From the NCBI GenBank assembly GCA_938003955.1, contig CALKXE010000067.1, positions 1-60,486 of the forward strand: a DNA stretch of 60,486 bases. The letters run 5' to 3'. The stretch is from an uncultured Saprospiraceae bacterium. GTDB taxonomy: Bacteria > Bacteroidota > Bacteroidia > Chitinophagales > Saprospiraceae. Shown here in pieces: positions 44,758-54,014 of the stretch. The notes below the pieces were generated by a model. The model was not told the origin of the DNA and searched no databases. It worked only from the letters and a program-made list of their open reading frames with translations. How positions within the stretch are numbered: position 1 is the first letter of the stretch; each line of letters begins with the position of its first letter. A program made the translations under genes and the position numbers.

Positions 44758-45330
44758 GTGAATATTGTGAAGGTTTTAAATTTAGAAAAAGTATCTCGTA
44801 TCAAAAGAAATAATCTTGTGGTGGAGTATTGTGGTGGACATTATACTAAGAGAGAGGCGATGAATATAGGAGGAATTGGTGTCGGAGGGCTCAAATATTT
44901 AGAAGGTGCTGAAATTGTCGACACTATCAAAAGGGACTATTATCTTAGGTCCAATATTGAAACATTAAAAGATGGTTTGGCCTTTTATCTGAGGGATGAT
45001 GCGGGTAATTATATGCTTCTTATTCACAAAACAGAAATATTGAGTATCTCATTTGATAAAGAGAATGACGAACTAAAAGAAAGATCAAAATTTTCACTCT
45101 TTGAAAAATGCTTATCGAAAGGGATACCGTACCATTATTCCAAGTTGATGTTAATGGAAGATGAGATTGTAAAACTCAATCCGACCAAGCTGAAATTGGT
45201 TACAACAGGCTTAGATGAAATAAATTTTGAATGTACTCGAAGGAATCCATTGAAAGTGAGAGAATATTTTCTTAATTCTCCTTTCGCCGATAAGTTGACA
45301 GAAGACTATAATACATATGAGTATTTATAA
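44758..45330 (+). CDS. Unrecognised 190-residue soluble protein
   Basis: I do not recognise this protein. It has no signal peptide or membrane helix. It begins MNIVKVLNLEKVSRIKRNNL at a GTG codon; an out-of-frame ATG lies two bases before and is closed at once by TGA, so GTG at 44758 or 44767 is the likely start. The middle has YYLRSNIETLKDGLAFYLRD and the end YFLNSPFADKLTEDYNTYEY. It lies 45 bp before the amylase gene, so the two could share a transcript. Confidence 0.55.
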   Translation: MNIVKVLNLEKVSRIKRNNLVVEYCGGHYTKREAMNIGGIGVGGLKYLEGAEIVDTIKRDYYLRSNIETLKDGLAFYLRDDAGNYMLLIHKTEILSISFDKENDELKERSKFSLFEKCLSKGIPYHYSKLMLMEDEIVKLNPTKLKLVTTGLDEINFECTRRNPLKVREYFLNSPFADKLTEDYNTYEYL

Positions 45331-45375
45331 GATACTATTTGCCAAAGTTCAATGATAATAGAACAAGAAACATAA

Positions 45376-47052
45376 ATGGATATGAAAATAATCATCAATA
45401 TATTACTAGTAGCTACACTGTTTGTAAGTTGTAAGTCTAATCATCAAGTTGCCTCAAGTGCTACTTCGGAAATTCCGTTTACATGGGATAATGCAACGAT
45501 ATATTTTCTAATGACAGATAGGTTTTATAACGGTGATACCACTAATGACTATAAACACACTGCTGATAATCCGCCTGCCCCGCTAAGAGGATACATGGGA
45601 GGAGATATCAAAGGAATTACTAAAAAAATCAATGATGGTTACTTTTCTGATTTAGGAGTCAATGCCATTTGGATGACCCCATTGGTAGAGCAGATATCTG
45701 GATCGGTAGACGAAGGTACTGGGAATTCTTTTGGGTTTCATGGATACTGGACTAGGGATTGGACGGCATTGGAGTCTAAATTTGGGACTCCTGATGATCT
45801 GAAAGAAATGATAAAAACGGCGCATAGTAAAGGAATTAGAATCCTTTTTGATGTAGTAGCTAATCATACAGGACCAGTTACTGATATTGATTCTAAGTGG
45901 CCAGACGATTGGGTGAAAACAGGACCAAGATGTACTTATACTTCTGCAGAAACAACGATTAACTGCACATTAGTAGATAATCTTCCTGATATCAGAACGG
46001 AAAGTGACAATGAAGTCAGTTTGCCACCATTTTTGATAGATAAATGGAAGAAAGAAGGAAGACTTGACCAGGAGGTAGCAGAATTAGATGAGTGGTTTAA
46101 AAAGACAGGTTATAAAAGAACAGCAACCAATCATATATTGAAGTGGTTAGTTGATTTTATAGAAGAATATGGAATCGATGGTTATAGGGTAGACACGGTG
46201 AAACATACTGAGAGCTATGTGTGGAAAAACTTATGGAAATCAGCACAACAAGCACACAAGGATTGGAAGGAGAATCATCCTGAAGCTAAATTAGACGACA
46301 ATGATTTTTACATGGTAGGGGAGGTATATAATTTTTTTGCAGGTAATGGAAGAGCATTCGATTACGGGGACCAAAAAGTTGATTTTTTCGCTGATGGATT
46401 TCACAGTTTGGTCAATTTTGATTTCAAAGGAGATGCAAACAAATCGTTTGAAGAAATATTTTCAAAGTATGACGAACTCTTGCAAGGCGAATTCAAAGGA
46501 AAAAGTGTTGTGAACTACGTTAGTTCTCATGATGATGGAGGACCTTTTGATCTAAAACGAGAGAAGCCATTTGAAGCCGGTACAAAGCTGCTTCTATCTC
46601 CCGGTGGAGTTCAGATATACTATGGGGATGAATCAGCAAGAACGCTCACCGCAGATGCAGACGGAGATGCGAAGCTTAGGTCATTTATGAATTGGGATGA
46701 ACTAAGAGCTATGAAACAAAAGAATGGATATACAGTGAATGATGTACTCATTCATTGGCAAAAAATAGGACATTTTAGAAATAGCCACCCTGCAGTCGGT
46801 GCTGGGAAGCACACCAAAGTAAGTGATACACCTTATATGTTTACTAGATCATGGACAGCGCCAAATGGAGCAAAGGACCATGTGCTTATTGGATTAGATA
46901 TGCCTAAAGGGAATATGATTATCGATGTTACAGCACTTGCTAAAGATGGTGAGTCAGTTCGTGATAAATATTCTGGTATTACGCAAACCGTGGTAAATGG
47001 AAGAATCACTATAGATAGTATGTTTGATATTGTATTATTGGAGAAGATCTAA
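45376..47052 (+). CDS. GH13 alpha-amylase-family lipoprotein
   Basis: The 558-residue product begins with a lipoprotein signal (MDMKIIINILLVATLFVSC; an alternative ATG at 45382 keeps it). The GH13 barrel has LMTDRFYNGD at the start, DVVANHTGP (region I), GYRVDTVKH with the nucleophile Asp273 (region II), MVGEVYNF with the acid/base Glu316 (region III) and SSHDDGGP with Asp386 (region IV). It would cut alpha-glucans such as starch or glycogen at the cell surface or in the periplasm. No SusC/SusD pair or regulator accompanies it, so it is not a full utilisation locus. Confidence 0.88.
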   Translation: MDMKIIINILLVATLFVSCKSNHQVASSATSEIPFTWDNATIYFLMTDRFYNGDTTNDYKHTADNPPAPLRGYMGGDIKGITKKINDGYFSDLGVNAIWMTPLVEQISGSVDEGTGNSFGFHGYWTRDWTALESKFGTPDDLKEMIKTAHSKGIRILFDVVANHTGPVTDIDSKWPDDWVKTGPRCTYTSAETTINCTLVDNLPDIRTESDNEVSLPPFLIDKWKKEGRLDQEVAELDEWFKKTGYKRTATNHILKWLVDFIEEYGIDGYRVDTVKHTESYVWKNLWKSAQQAHKDWKENHPEAKLDDNDFYMVGEVYNFFAGNGRAFDYGDQKVDFFADGFHSLVNFDFKGDANKSFEEIFSKYDELLQGEFKGKSVVNYVSSHDDGGPFDLKREKPFEAGTKLLLSPGGVQIYYGDESARTLTADADGDAKLRSFMNWDELRAMKQKNGYTVNDVLIHWQKIGHFRNSHPAVGAGKHTKVSDTPYMFTRSWTAPNGAKDHVLIGLDMPKGNMIIDVTALAKDGESVRDKYSGITQTVVNGRITIDSMFDIVLLEKI

Positions 47053-47118
47053 ACATAGTGTCTGCACATCTTCCAGATGTCTAACACATACTATTTATAT
47101 ACTACCAAATATCAAGTT

Positions 47119-47162
47119 GTCGAACATCGAAAAGTCGAACATCGAAAAGTCGAACATCGAAC
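47119..47162. repeat. 15-bp tandem repeat, about three copies
   Basis: GTCGAACATCGAAAA is repeated at 15-bp steps; the last copy ends in ACA instead of AAA. It lies in the 122-bp gap between the convergent amylase and miaE genes. It happens to be open in one frame but has no credible gene. Confidence 0.8.
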
Positions 47163-47174
47163 ACTCTAAAGAAA

Positions 47175-47786
47175 TCAATGCATTCGATCTCCTCGAGTCT
47201 CCATTCGAGTCATCAATTCTGCCTCGTATTCTAGATATTCATCCCATCGCTTCAATGCTTTTTCTTCGCCGCAATAAAGCTTAGCGAGAGACAGAAACAT
47301 TTTATAATGTCCCGCTTCTGAAACCATAAATTTATGATAGAATTCTTTTAGGCTCTCATCAGAAATATGGAGAGATAATAATCGGAAGCGTTCACAACTT
47401 CTAGCTTCTATAAGGGCAAAAGTAATAAGCTTTTCTAAGAGTCGATCTTTTAAGCTACCTCCTCCAATTTGAAATTTTATAAGCTCATTTACATAGATGT
47501 CTTTCCTTTGCTTGCCTAGTTTTAGCCCTCGTTTATCCATTTCTTTGAGAACCAAACGAAAATGGCCCCATTCTTCAGAAACCACAGGAGTGACTTCTTG
47601 GACTAATTTCTCTAGATTTGAATAAGTGGATATAAGAGAAATACATTGTGTAGCTGCTTTTAGTTCACAGAATGCATGGTCCGAAAGTATCTCTTCAAGA
47701 CTAATCTCCGCCATGTTGACCCATCTAGGATCAGTTGGAAGTTCCAGTCCAAGTACTCGTTTTGAATCTATTATTTCTCCAGACAT
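47175..47786 (-). CDS. miaE: tRNA-(ms2io6A37) hydroxylase
   Basis: The 203-residue product is a ferritin-like di-iron monooxygenase of the MiaE family, which hydroxylates 2-methylthio-N6-isopentenyl adenosine at position 37 of tRNAs. Iron ligands are visible in the four-helix pattern: ILSDHAFCELKAATQ, VVSEEWGHFRLVL, FALIEARSCERFRLLS and FMVSEAGHYKMFL. The first residues overlap the end of the 47771 gene by 16 nt, so the two are coupled although their roles look unrelated. The enzyme needs oxygen, which fits an aerobic lifestyle. Confidence 0.88.
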   Translation of the reverse strand: MSGEIIDSKRVLGLELPTDPRWVNMAEISLEEILSDHAFCELKAATQCISLISTYSNLEKLVQEVTPVVSEEWGHFRLVLKEMDKRGLKLGKQRKDIYVNELIKFQIGGGSLKDRLLEKLITFALIEARSCERFRLLSLHISDESLKEFYHKFMVSEAGHYKMFLSLAKLYCGEEKALKRWDEYLEYEAELMTRMETRGDRMH

Positions 47787-49030
47787 TCTAATTGATTTTT
47801 TAGGAAGTCGACATTGAATATATTGTATTGCTCATATCCACTAGACCAGATCACACCAATATTATCTAAAAATGTATCTTTTAATGTCTTAATGTCATCT
47901 TTGCTTATTTCAAAAATACCATTGTACAATGTATTTCCAGTGTACGGTTCGATTGTTCCATCATCTTGGATCATGCTAGTACAATAAATCTTACTACCAT
48001 CAATCATTTCAAATCTCATAGTTTCATTTGCCCTAAGCATACCATATGTTTTTTTAGCATCTTTAGATTTTACTCTAAGATTCAATGTTATATAGTATTT
48101 TTTTCCAACCTTCGAAACAAATGCATCACATTTAATGAAATCATCACTCTTAAAATATGACTTCATTTTTTCCTGACTGTAACCAAAAAAGAATTCTGAT
48201 TTCACTTCTTTTTTATCAGTTCCAAGTATATCATCATATCCATCAAATGTAATTTCACAATCGTATTTGTCACGAGGATAGTTTTCTTTAGGTACTGTGA
48301 ATGATGTAGGAAAAGCTGCTTTTATTTTAGCAGGTTTAGTTTCTATTTTTTCCTCTATTGTATTCTCTTGAATCGATTGGCTTAATTCTAATTTAACTTC
48401 ATCTTTATTTTCTATAATTCCACCCATTCCAGAATTATTATTTTGAGGAGTTTCTGTTACTTGAACAAGTTTTGCGATATACTTTTCTCGTTTTTTTACT
48501 TTACCATTTAGTAGATCATTGGCATCAGCTATTAGCTTGCTACTTTCTTCATAGGCTTTATTGCTACTCTTAGCTGAAGCTTCTGTAATTTTGATTTGCT
48601 TTTTAAGCTCTTTTTCTTCAGCTTTATTGTCTGATTCTTTTGCTTTTCTTTTTTTCTCGGTTAGTACTACTATGTTATCATTAAAGAACTCTCTATTTAC
48701 GAGCAATTGAGCTTCATCACTTAAAAGTGATTTGAGCATATTTTTTACGGTTGCTTTTTGTTCTACGGTAAGTGGATATTTACCAGCATTAGGTGCTTGG
48801 AACGCATCTAAACTAGTACCTGATTCAGATACTATATTACCTTGAGGATCTATAGTCTCATCGAACTTCACTATACTCCAAGAGCCATCTGAAGCTAATA
48901 GTATTTTCTGTCCGGATTCTGTTAAAAGTATTTTCTGAGCATTCAAAGTGGATATTCCGATACTGAAAACAGTGAAGACGAACACCAATAAGAGTTTAAA
49001 AGAAAAGGTGTATATGTTTTTTATTGACAT
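47771..49030 (-). CDS. Exported coiled-coil protein of unknown function
   Basis: The 419-residue product has a signal peptide (MSIKNIYTFSFKLLLVFVFT ... LNAQ). A short domain at the mature N-terminus (KILLTESGQKILLASDGSWS) is seen in other exported Bacteroidota proteins. A charged coiled coil of about 75 residues follows (EKKRKAKESDNKAEEKELKK). The C-terminal 170 residues form a beta-rich domain (YDCEITFDGYDDILGTDKKE). I do not know a function. The frame opens 11 codons upstream, but that region overlaps the promoter box at 49061, so 49030 is the better start. Confidence 0.65.
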   Translation of the reverse strand: MSIKNIYTFSFKLLLVFVFTVFSIGISTLNAQKILLTESGQKILLASDGSWSIVKFDETIDPQGNIVSESGTSLDAFQAPNAGKYPLTVEQKATVKNMLKSLLSDEAQLLVNREFFNDNIVVLTEKKRKAKESDNKAEEKELKKQIKITEASAKSSNKAYEESSKLIADANDLLNGKVKKREKYIAKLVQVTETPQNNNSGMGGIIENKDEVKLELSQSIQENTIEEKIETKPAKIKAAFPTSFTVPKENYPRDKYDCEITFDGYDDILGTDKKEVKSEFFFGYSQEKMKSYFKSDDFIKCDAFVSKVGKKYYITLNLRVKSKDAKKTYGMLRANETMRFEMIDGSKIYCTSMIQDDGTIEPYTGNTLYNGIFEISKDDIKTLKDTFLDNIGVIWSSGYEQYNIFNVDFLKNQLECLEK

Positions 49031-49060
49031 GAGAATCAAATTTGTATTAGCTATTTTGCG

Positions 49061-49068
49061 CAAATATA
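49061..49068 (-). promoter_or_regulatory. -7 box (TATATTTG) for the 47771-miaE unit
   Basis: On the minus strand TATATTTGCGC is a perfect -7 box, 30 bp before the ATG at 49030. The best TTTG upstream is 26 bp away, longer than usual. Confidence 0.55.
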
Positions 49069-49486
49069 GTGTTTCGCGAAAGGAAAATGCATTTCAAATG
49101 TAGAATTAAGTTATAATTTGAAAAGGGAAAGTTACTTATCTACTTTTTTGACTTAAAATAGATACAAGTTTTGTGTGTTTATATCTATGTAATACTGATT
49201 AGCGCCTTATTCATCGATAAAATTAGTATCAGAGTCTAAATCCTGTTAAAATAATATTGAATATTTACGATTCGCTAAATAATTGCATATTTTACTGACC
49301 TAACATAACCAAAGCTTATTTAAAAGGTCGATGTCTGAGCTTTAGAATTCAGAGGGAATAGTTAAAATATTGGTCATGTTTTTGGCATATTTTTTTATTA
49401 TAAAGAGTCTGTTAAACAAACTTTAGACAACCGACGAGATGATTAAAAGATGTGGTTAGTTTCAGTGAAAATAAAATTTTAAACTT
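49069..49486. other. 418-bp AT-rich divergent gap
   Basis: This stretch lies between the promoter of the minus-strand 47771 gene and the prolyl oligopeptidase gene. I see no open frame, RNA gene or convincing promoter for the plus-strand gene. A weak inverted repeat, GTCT/AGAC, lies near 49408-49429. Confidence 0.4.
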
Positions 49487-51634
49487 ATGAAAAAGTATCT
49501 TACATTTCTCGCAGCAATTACAATATTTGCAAGTTGCTCAGATTCAAAAAAGGAAACATTGAAATTCGAAAAAATAAAAGTGGACTATCTTGATACAAGA
49601 ATGGATACTATAGTAGAAGATTATCATGGTACAAAAGTAAGTGATCCTTACCGATGGCTAGAAGATGATAATAGTGACGAAACGAAGTCTTGGGTAGTAG
49701 GCCAAAATAAATCAACGTATGATTATTTATCCCATATACCTTATAGAAAAGATATAAAAGAAAGGTTAGAGGAACTGTGGGACTACGCCAAGTATTCTTC
49801 TCCATTCAAAGAAGGAGATACATATTATTATTACAAAAATGATGGACTGCAAAATCAATATGTAATGTATGGCTCTAAAGACATCAAGGCAGAAGGAGAA
49901 GTAGTTTTGGATCCTAACAAGTTTTCCGAAGATGGTACTTCATCTCTTGCAGGGACATCTTTCGATAAGTCAGGAAGATATCTTGCATATCTTGTTTCTG
50001 AAGGAGGATCTGATTGGAGAACTGGATATGTGAAGGATTTGCAGACCGGTGAAATGTTAGATGATAAAATAGAGTGGGTCAAGTTTTCAGGTTTTTCTTG
50101 GAGAGGAGATGGCTTTTTCTACAGTAGATTTCCAGAACCAAAAGAAGGAGGAGAATTATCTGCAAGTAACTCGCATCATTCTCTTTATTATCATAAACTG
50201 GGCGATTCACAATCAGAGGACAAATTGATCTATGTAGATAATGAACATGAAATGAGAAATGTCTATGCAGGTACAACAGAAGACGAACGGTTCTTGATCA
50301 TGAATTTGACAGAATCTACAAGTGGGAATGCATTTTCTTACATCGATCTCGAAAAGGATCCAGATAAGATAGTACCTATCGTAACAACATTTGATGCAGA
50401 CTATAGCTACATAGATAATGACGGAGACAATCTATTATTGACAACAAATGATGGGGCACCTAAGAAAAAAGTTATATCTATCGATCTTAATAATCCTGCA
50501 AAATCAAACTGGAAAACAATTATCCCTGAAAACGATGATCCCTTGAATGGAATATCAATCGTTGGAGGTAAAATGTTTGCCAGCTATATGCACGATGCTA
50601 GTTCTCAGACGAAGGTATTTGATATGAATGGAAAATATCTCTCGGATTTAGAATTACCTGGAATTGGTTCAGGAGGAGGAGTGAGAGGTAAAAAAGCAGA
50701 TAATATCGGATTCTATTCGTTCACATCATTTACTAGACCATCTACGATCTATAAGTTGAACACTGAAACAATGGAATCTGAAATATTCAGACAACCGGAT
50801 GTTGATTTTGATTCTGATGCATATGAAACTAAGCAGATATGGTATACAAGTAAAGATGGGACTAAAGTACCGATGTTCGCTACCATGAGAAAAGGACTGA
50901 AGATGGATGGTAAACGACCAACATTGCTGTACGGTTATGGAGGTTTTAATATATCGATTACACCTTCATTCTCATTGACGAAAATTCCATTATTAGAGAA
51001 TGATGGAATCTATGTTGTTGCGAATATCAGAGGCGGAGGCGAATTTGGAAAAGACTGGCATCAAGCTGGAACAAAAGAAAGAAAACAAAACGTATTTGAT
51101 GATTTTATTGGAGCCGCTGAATACCTGATAGATAATGGTTATACATCTCCTGAGAAACTTGCCATCGAAGGTGGTTCTAATGGAGGATTACTGGTTGGTG
51201 CATGTATGACGCAGCGTCCTGAATTATTTGCTGTAGCATATCCTAGAGTAGGAGTATTAGATATGTTGAGATATCATGAATTTACAATTGGTCACTTTTG
51301 GGCTACAGATTATGGTAGATCAGATGATCCTGAAGCATTTAAGTATTTGATGGAATATTCTCCACTTCATAATGTCAAAGAAACTGCATATCCAGCAACA
51401 ATGGTTATGACAGCTGATCATGATGATAGGGTAGTACCGGCGCACTCATTCAAGTTTGCGGCAGAGTTACAGAAGAAACACACAGGAGAAAATCCAGTGA
51501 TCATAAGAATAGAAACTAGTGCTGGACACGGAGCTGGAAAACCAACTTCAAAAATCATAGAAGAAGCTTCTGATGCAATAGGATTTATGTTCTATAATAT
51601 GGATGAAGGATATTCGAAGAAAGTGGAAGGGTAA
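49487..51634 (+). CDS. Prolyl oligopeptidase (S9A) lipoprotein
   Basis: The 715-residue product starts with a lipoprotein signal (MKKYLTFLAAITIFASC, Cys17). Next is a seven-bladed propeller region beginning DYHGTKVSDPYRWLEDD. The catalytic alpha/beta-hydrolase domain has YGYGGFNISITPSFS, the nucleophile Ser564 in EGGSNGGLLVGACM, the acid in ADHDDRVVPAHS and the His in SAGHGAGKPTSK. It cleaves short peptides after proline. The lipoprotein signal puts it in the periplasm or at the cell surface, whereas the classical enzyme is cytosolic. It is a single gene with a strong terminator. Confidence 0.92.
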   Translation: MKKYLTFLAAITIFASCSDSKKETLKFEKIKVDYLDTRMDTIVEDYHGTKVSDPYRWLEDDNSDETKSWVVGQNKSTYDYLSHIPYRKDIKERLEELWDYAKYSSPFKEGDTYYYYKNDGLQNQYVMYGSKDIKAEGEVVLDPNKFSEDGTSSLAGTSFDKSGRYLAYLVSEGGSDWRTGYVKDLQTGEMLDDKIEWVKFSGFSWRGDGFFYSRFPEPKEGGELSASNSHHSLYYHKLGDSQSEDKLIYVDNEHEMRNVYAGTTEDERFLIMNLTESTSGNAFSYIDLEKDPDKIVPIVTTFDADYSYIDNDGDNLLLTTNDGAPKKKVISIDLNNPAKSNWKTIIPENDDPLNGISIVGGKMFASYMHDASSQTKVFDMNGKYLSDLELPGIGSGGGVRGKKADNIGFYSFTSFTRPSTIYKLNTETMESEIFRQPDVDFDSDAYETKQIWYTSKDGTKVPMFATMRKGLKMDGKRPTLLYGYGGFNISITPSFSLTKIPLLENDGIYVVANIRGGGEFGKDWHQAGTKERKQNVFDDFIGAAEYLIDNGYTSPEKLAIEGGSNGGLLVGACMTQRPELFAVAYPRVGVLDMLRYHEFTIGHFWATDYGRSDDPEAFKYLMEYSPLHNVKETAYPATMVMTADHDDRVVPAHSFKFAAELQKKHTGENPVIIRIETSAGHGAGKPTSKIIEEASDAIGFMFYNMDEGYSKKVEG

Positions 51635-51662
51635 AATAAATTTACAGTAGAAGAGTATTTAT

Positions 51663-51718
51663 AAGTCGGATAACGTAAAGAAGTCGGATAACTTTGAGTT
51701 ATCCGACTTCTAATTTTG
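51663..51718 (+). terminator. Terminator with duplicated 5' arm after the prolyl oligopeptidase gene
   Basis: GAAGTCGGATAACT (51680) pairs perfectly over 14 bp with AGTTATCCGACTTC (51697) around TTG, followed by TAATTTTG. A second copy of the left arm, AAGTCGGATAAC, lies at 51663, and a second partial right arm, AGTTATCCGA, lies near 51746. Alternative pairings are therefore possible. Confidence 0.8.
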
Positions 51719-52379
51719 TAACTATTTGCCGTTTTTGCTCTATTAAAGTTATCCGAGTGCAGGATCATTGAACTAAGTACAGAGCGGATTAGTGAGCGAA
51801 CAATCTAATCAGATATGTTTTACATCAACAATAGAGTGCAATTATATTTACTGCTTTAATTCTTCGATGCTTGCGTCGGGGTCATAAAAAAGATGTTTTT
51901 GCATAAAAAGGCCTTATCACAAAAAAGATCCGATTTCCGACCATTAGGTTGGAAAAGTTTCGGAGAATGCTTCATCTGATTGCGGAGGGAGAGTCAAAAT
52001 TTAGGAGCATTTTGACTACTATTTAAGAAGTCAAAATTACAAATAATTTTAATTCAAATATTGTCAACTATCAAATTGTAATATTGTCAAATAGGCCTTT
52101 ATATTTTTAGTAAATATTGAATTTAAATTTGTTAAGAAACTCTAAGTGTTTGAGCGCAGCGAGTTTTAGAGGTTTAGAATTTTAATTTAATATTTGCGTA
52201 AAGAAATGATACGAACCTATACTTTTTGCTTCGTTTTGTGGCAATGACAAAATGAAGGCCTAGCCGGCGAGGCGAAAGCAAATAAATAAAACCTAATCCT
52301 AATTAACTTTCAAGACAACATAAACCAAAGTGATAAAAAGAGATTAAGTAAAACGATTTAACCATATAGTTGCAAACAA
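51719..52379. other. Large AT-rich non-coding region with several hairpins
   Basis: This is the longest gene-free stretch in the window. It contains a hairpin GTCAAAAT/ATTTTGAC near 51993-52016, repeated ATATTGTCAA near 52060-52090, an inverted repeat around AAACTCTAA and TTAGAGGTTT near 52137-52176, and a hairpin CTTCGTTTTGT/ACAAAATGAAG at about 52231-52258. I see no protein-like frame, tRNA or rRNA. It may be a decayed gene or a small mobile element remnant; neither can be shown. Confidence 0.4.
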
Positions 52380-53069
52380 TTAAATAACCACTTCATCTAA
52401 AGAGATTGATCCATCAATCCATTCAGCCGCCTCTTCAATACTAAGCGCATTGGCAACTTGATACGCACCAATAGATTCTCTGCGGAGTGCGGTAAGGTAA
52501 GCTCCTGAGCCGAGTGCTGCACCCAAGTCGTGTCCGATGGATCTGATGTAAGTTCCCTTACTGCAATCAATAAATAGATCCAATTCTGGAAGTTCGAAAC
52601 GAGTAGCGTTGCATTCGTTAATCCTGAGAGATCTTGCGGCTCTTTCTATAGTTATTCCTTTTCTAGCGAGATTGTATAGTTTTTGACCTTTGATTTTAAT
52701 GGCAGAAAACATAGGAGGAAATTGTTCGATATCTCCTCTGAATTGTGGCAGTTTCTCTTCTATTAAGGCTTCTGTGATGTGTTCTGTAGGGAATTGAGCA
52801 TCTTCATCACTCTCTGCATCATAACTTGGTGTAGTTGCTCCTAACTTCAATGTTGTCGAGTAGGTCTTATCCATACCAGTCATGGATTCAATCTGCTTTG
52901 TATATTTTCCAACGCAGAGTATGAGTAGGCCAGTAGCCATAGGATCTAATGTTCCTGCGTGGCCGACCTTTATTTTTTTTATTCCCAGTTTATGTTTGAT
53001 GGTAAATCTCAGTTTATTCACAACATCAAATGACGTCCATTCCATTGGCTTATCAATTAGAAGAACCAA
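52380..53069 (-). CDS. truB: tRNA pseudouridine-55 synthase with non-ATG start
   Basis: The 229-residue product (from a TTG at 53069) makes pseudouridine at position 55 in the T-loop of tRNAs. The catalytic Asp is in VGHAGTLDPMATGLLILCVG (Asp42), preceded by the family block LLIDKPMEWTSFDVVNKLR. The frame has no ATG, but it is open for a further 31 codons upstream, to a TAA just before 53162. These codons end in VEFKAGL, which looks like the normal N-terminal part of the family in this phylum. Translation may start at TTG or at a rarer codon such as ATA at 53117. It follows uppP in the DUF3098-uppP-truB unit. Confidence 0.88.
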   Translation of the reverse strand: MVLLIDKPMEWTSFDVVNKLRFTIKHKLGIKKIKVGHAGTLDPMATGLLILCVGKYTKQIESMTGMDKTYSTTLKLGATTPSYDAESDEDAQFPTEHITEALIEEKLPQFRGDIEQFPPMFSAIKIKGQKLYNLARKGITIERAARSLRINECNATRFELPELDLFIDCSKGTYIRSIGHDLGAALGSGAYLTALRRESIGAYQVANALSIEEAAEWIDGSISLDEVVI

Positions 53070-53174
53070 TCCTGCTTTGAATTCTACTTCACTTGGTAAG
53101 TTAAGTTTAGAAACTATATTTTGGGATTGTATGACTGGTAATTCTTTGATAGTAGTATGATTTTATAAAAGAGA

Positions 53175-53972
53175 TTAGTTGAAAGAAACATAAGCAATAC
53201 CGATGATTGCCACTGCAAAACAATAGTAACTGAAATACTTTAATTCAGCCTTTTTGACGAGTGCTATCATCCAATTACAAGCAACCAGTCCAGTTAGGAA
53301 TGCTGCAATAAATCCAACACCTAATTCTGTGAAATTTGCAGCTGCCGTAGAGAATGAGTCATCAAGTAAGTCTTTTGCCATCTTTCCAAAAATCAATGGA
53401 ACGACCATTAGAAAAGAAAATCGTGCAGCTTCTTCTCTGTCTATACCGAGTAATACACTCGTTGAGATTGTCGCTCCAGATCTACTGATACCTGGCAATA
53501 TTGCTATCGCTTGTGAAATTCCGATTATAATAGATTCCAGTGGACCTACTTTTTTATTGCTACTCTTGGCTCTATCCGCTACGAATAATAATAATCCAGT
53601 CAAAATCAACATACCACAAACAAGCAGCAAGTTTTTATTGAATAAAGATTCTAAAAAATCTTCCATGAAGACGCCTACTAAAGCTGCAGGAATCATTGAT
53701 ATAATAATATTAAGTACAAATGACCGAGAATATTTCCCTTCAGCCGAAAAAGCTGATTTTACAATATCCCAGATAAATTTTCTAAAAATCACCATGGTAC
53801 TCAATGCAGTCGCAAAATGAAGTACTACAGTCATGAGCATTGATTCTTCGCCCACAGAGTTTTCTCCCATTATGTACTTGGCTATTTCTAAATGGCCACT
53901 ACTGGATACAGGTAAAAACTCAGTTAGTCCTTGTATAATTCCTAATACAATGGATCTTATAATATCAATCAT
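53175..53972 (-). CDS. uppP: Undecaprenyl-diphosphatase
   Basis: The 265-residue membrane protein recycles undecaprenyl pyrophosphate, the lipid carrier for wall precursors. Both active-site motifs of the BacA/UppP family are present: QGLTEFLPVSSSGHLEI near the N-terminus and LPGISRSGATIS in the second half. About eight membrane helices are visible. Family members confer bacitracin tolerance when overproduced. It lies 42 bp after the DUF3098 gene and 105 bp before the truB TTG, all on the same strand. Confidence 0.93.
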   Translation of the reverse strand: MIDIIRSIVLGIIQGLTEFLPVSSSGHLEIAKYIMGENSVGEESMLMTVVLHFATALSTMVIFRKFIWDIVKSAFSAEGKYSRSFVLNIIISMIPAALVGVFMEDFLESLFNKNLLLVCGMLILTGLLLFVADRAKSSNKKVGPLESIIIGISQAIAILPGISRSGATISTSVLLGIDREEAARFSFLMVVPLIFGKMAKDLLDDSFSTAAANFTELGVGFIAAFLTGLVACNWMIALVKKAELKYFSYYCFAVAIIGIAYVSFN

Positions 53973-54014
53973 GAAATATGGATATGTGGTCCGTTCTTCA
54001 GACCTCTAGATAAT

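Noticed and set aside
47119-47162. Possible CRISPR array
   Set aside because: The units are 15 bp with no spacers between them and there are no cas genes; it is a simple tandem repeat.
47024-47284. Open frame across the 15-bp tandem repeat after the amylase gene
   Set aside because: It overlaps both the end of the amylase gene and miaE in other frames, and it has no protein-like composition.
49031-49063. Upstream in-frame extension of the exported coiled-coil protein
   Set aside because: It would place the start inside the TATATTTG promoter box and before a normal signal peptide.
51719-52379. Possible insertion-sequence remnant or RNA gene
   Set aside because: Hairpins are short and unrelated, no terminal inverted repeats with target duplication could be found, and no cloverleaf or conserved RNA motif is visible.
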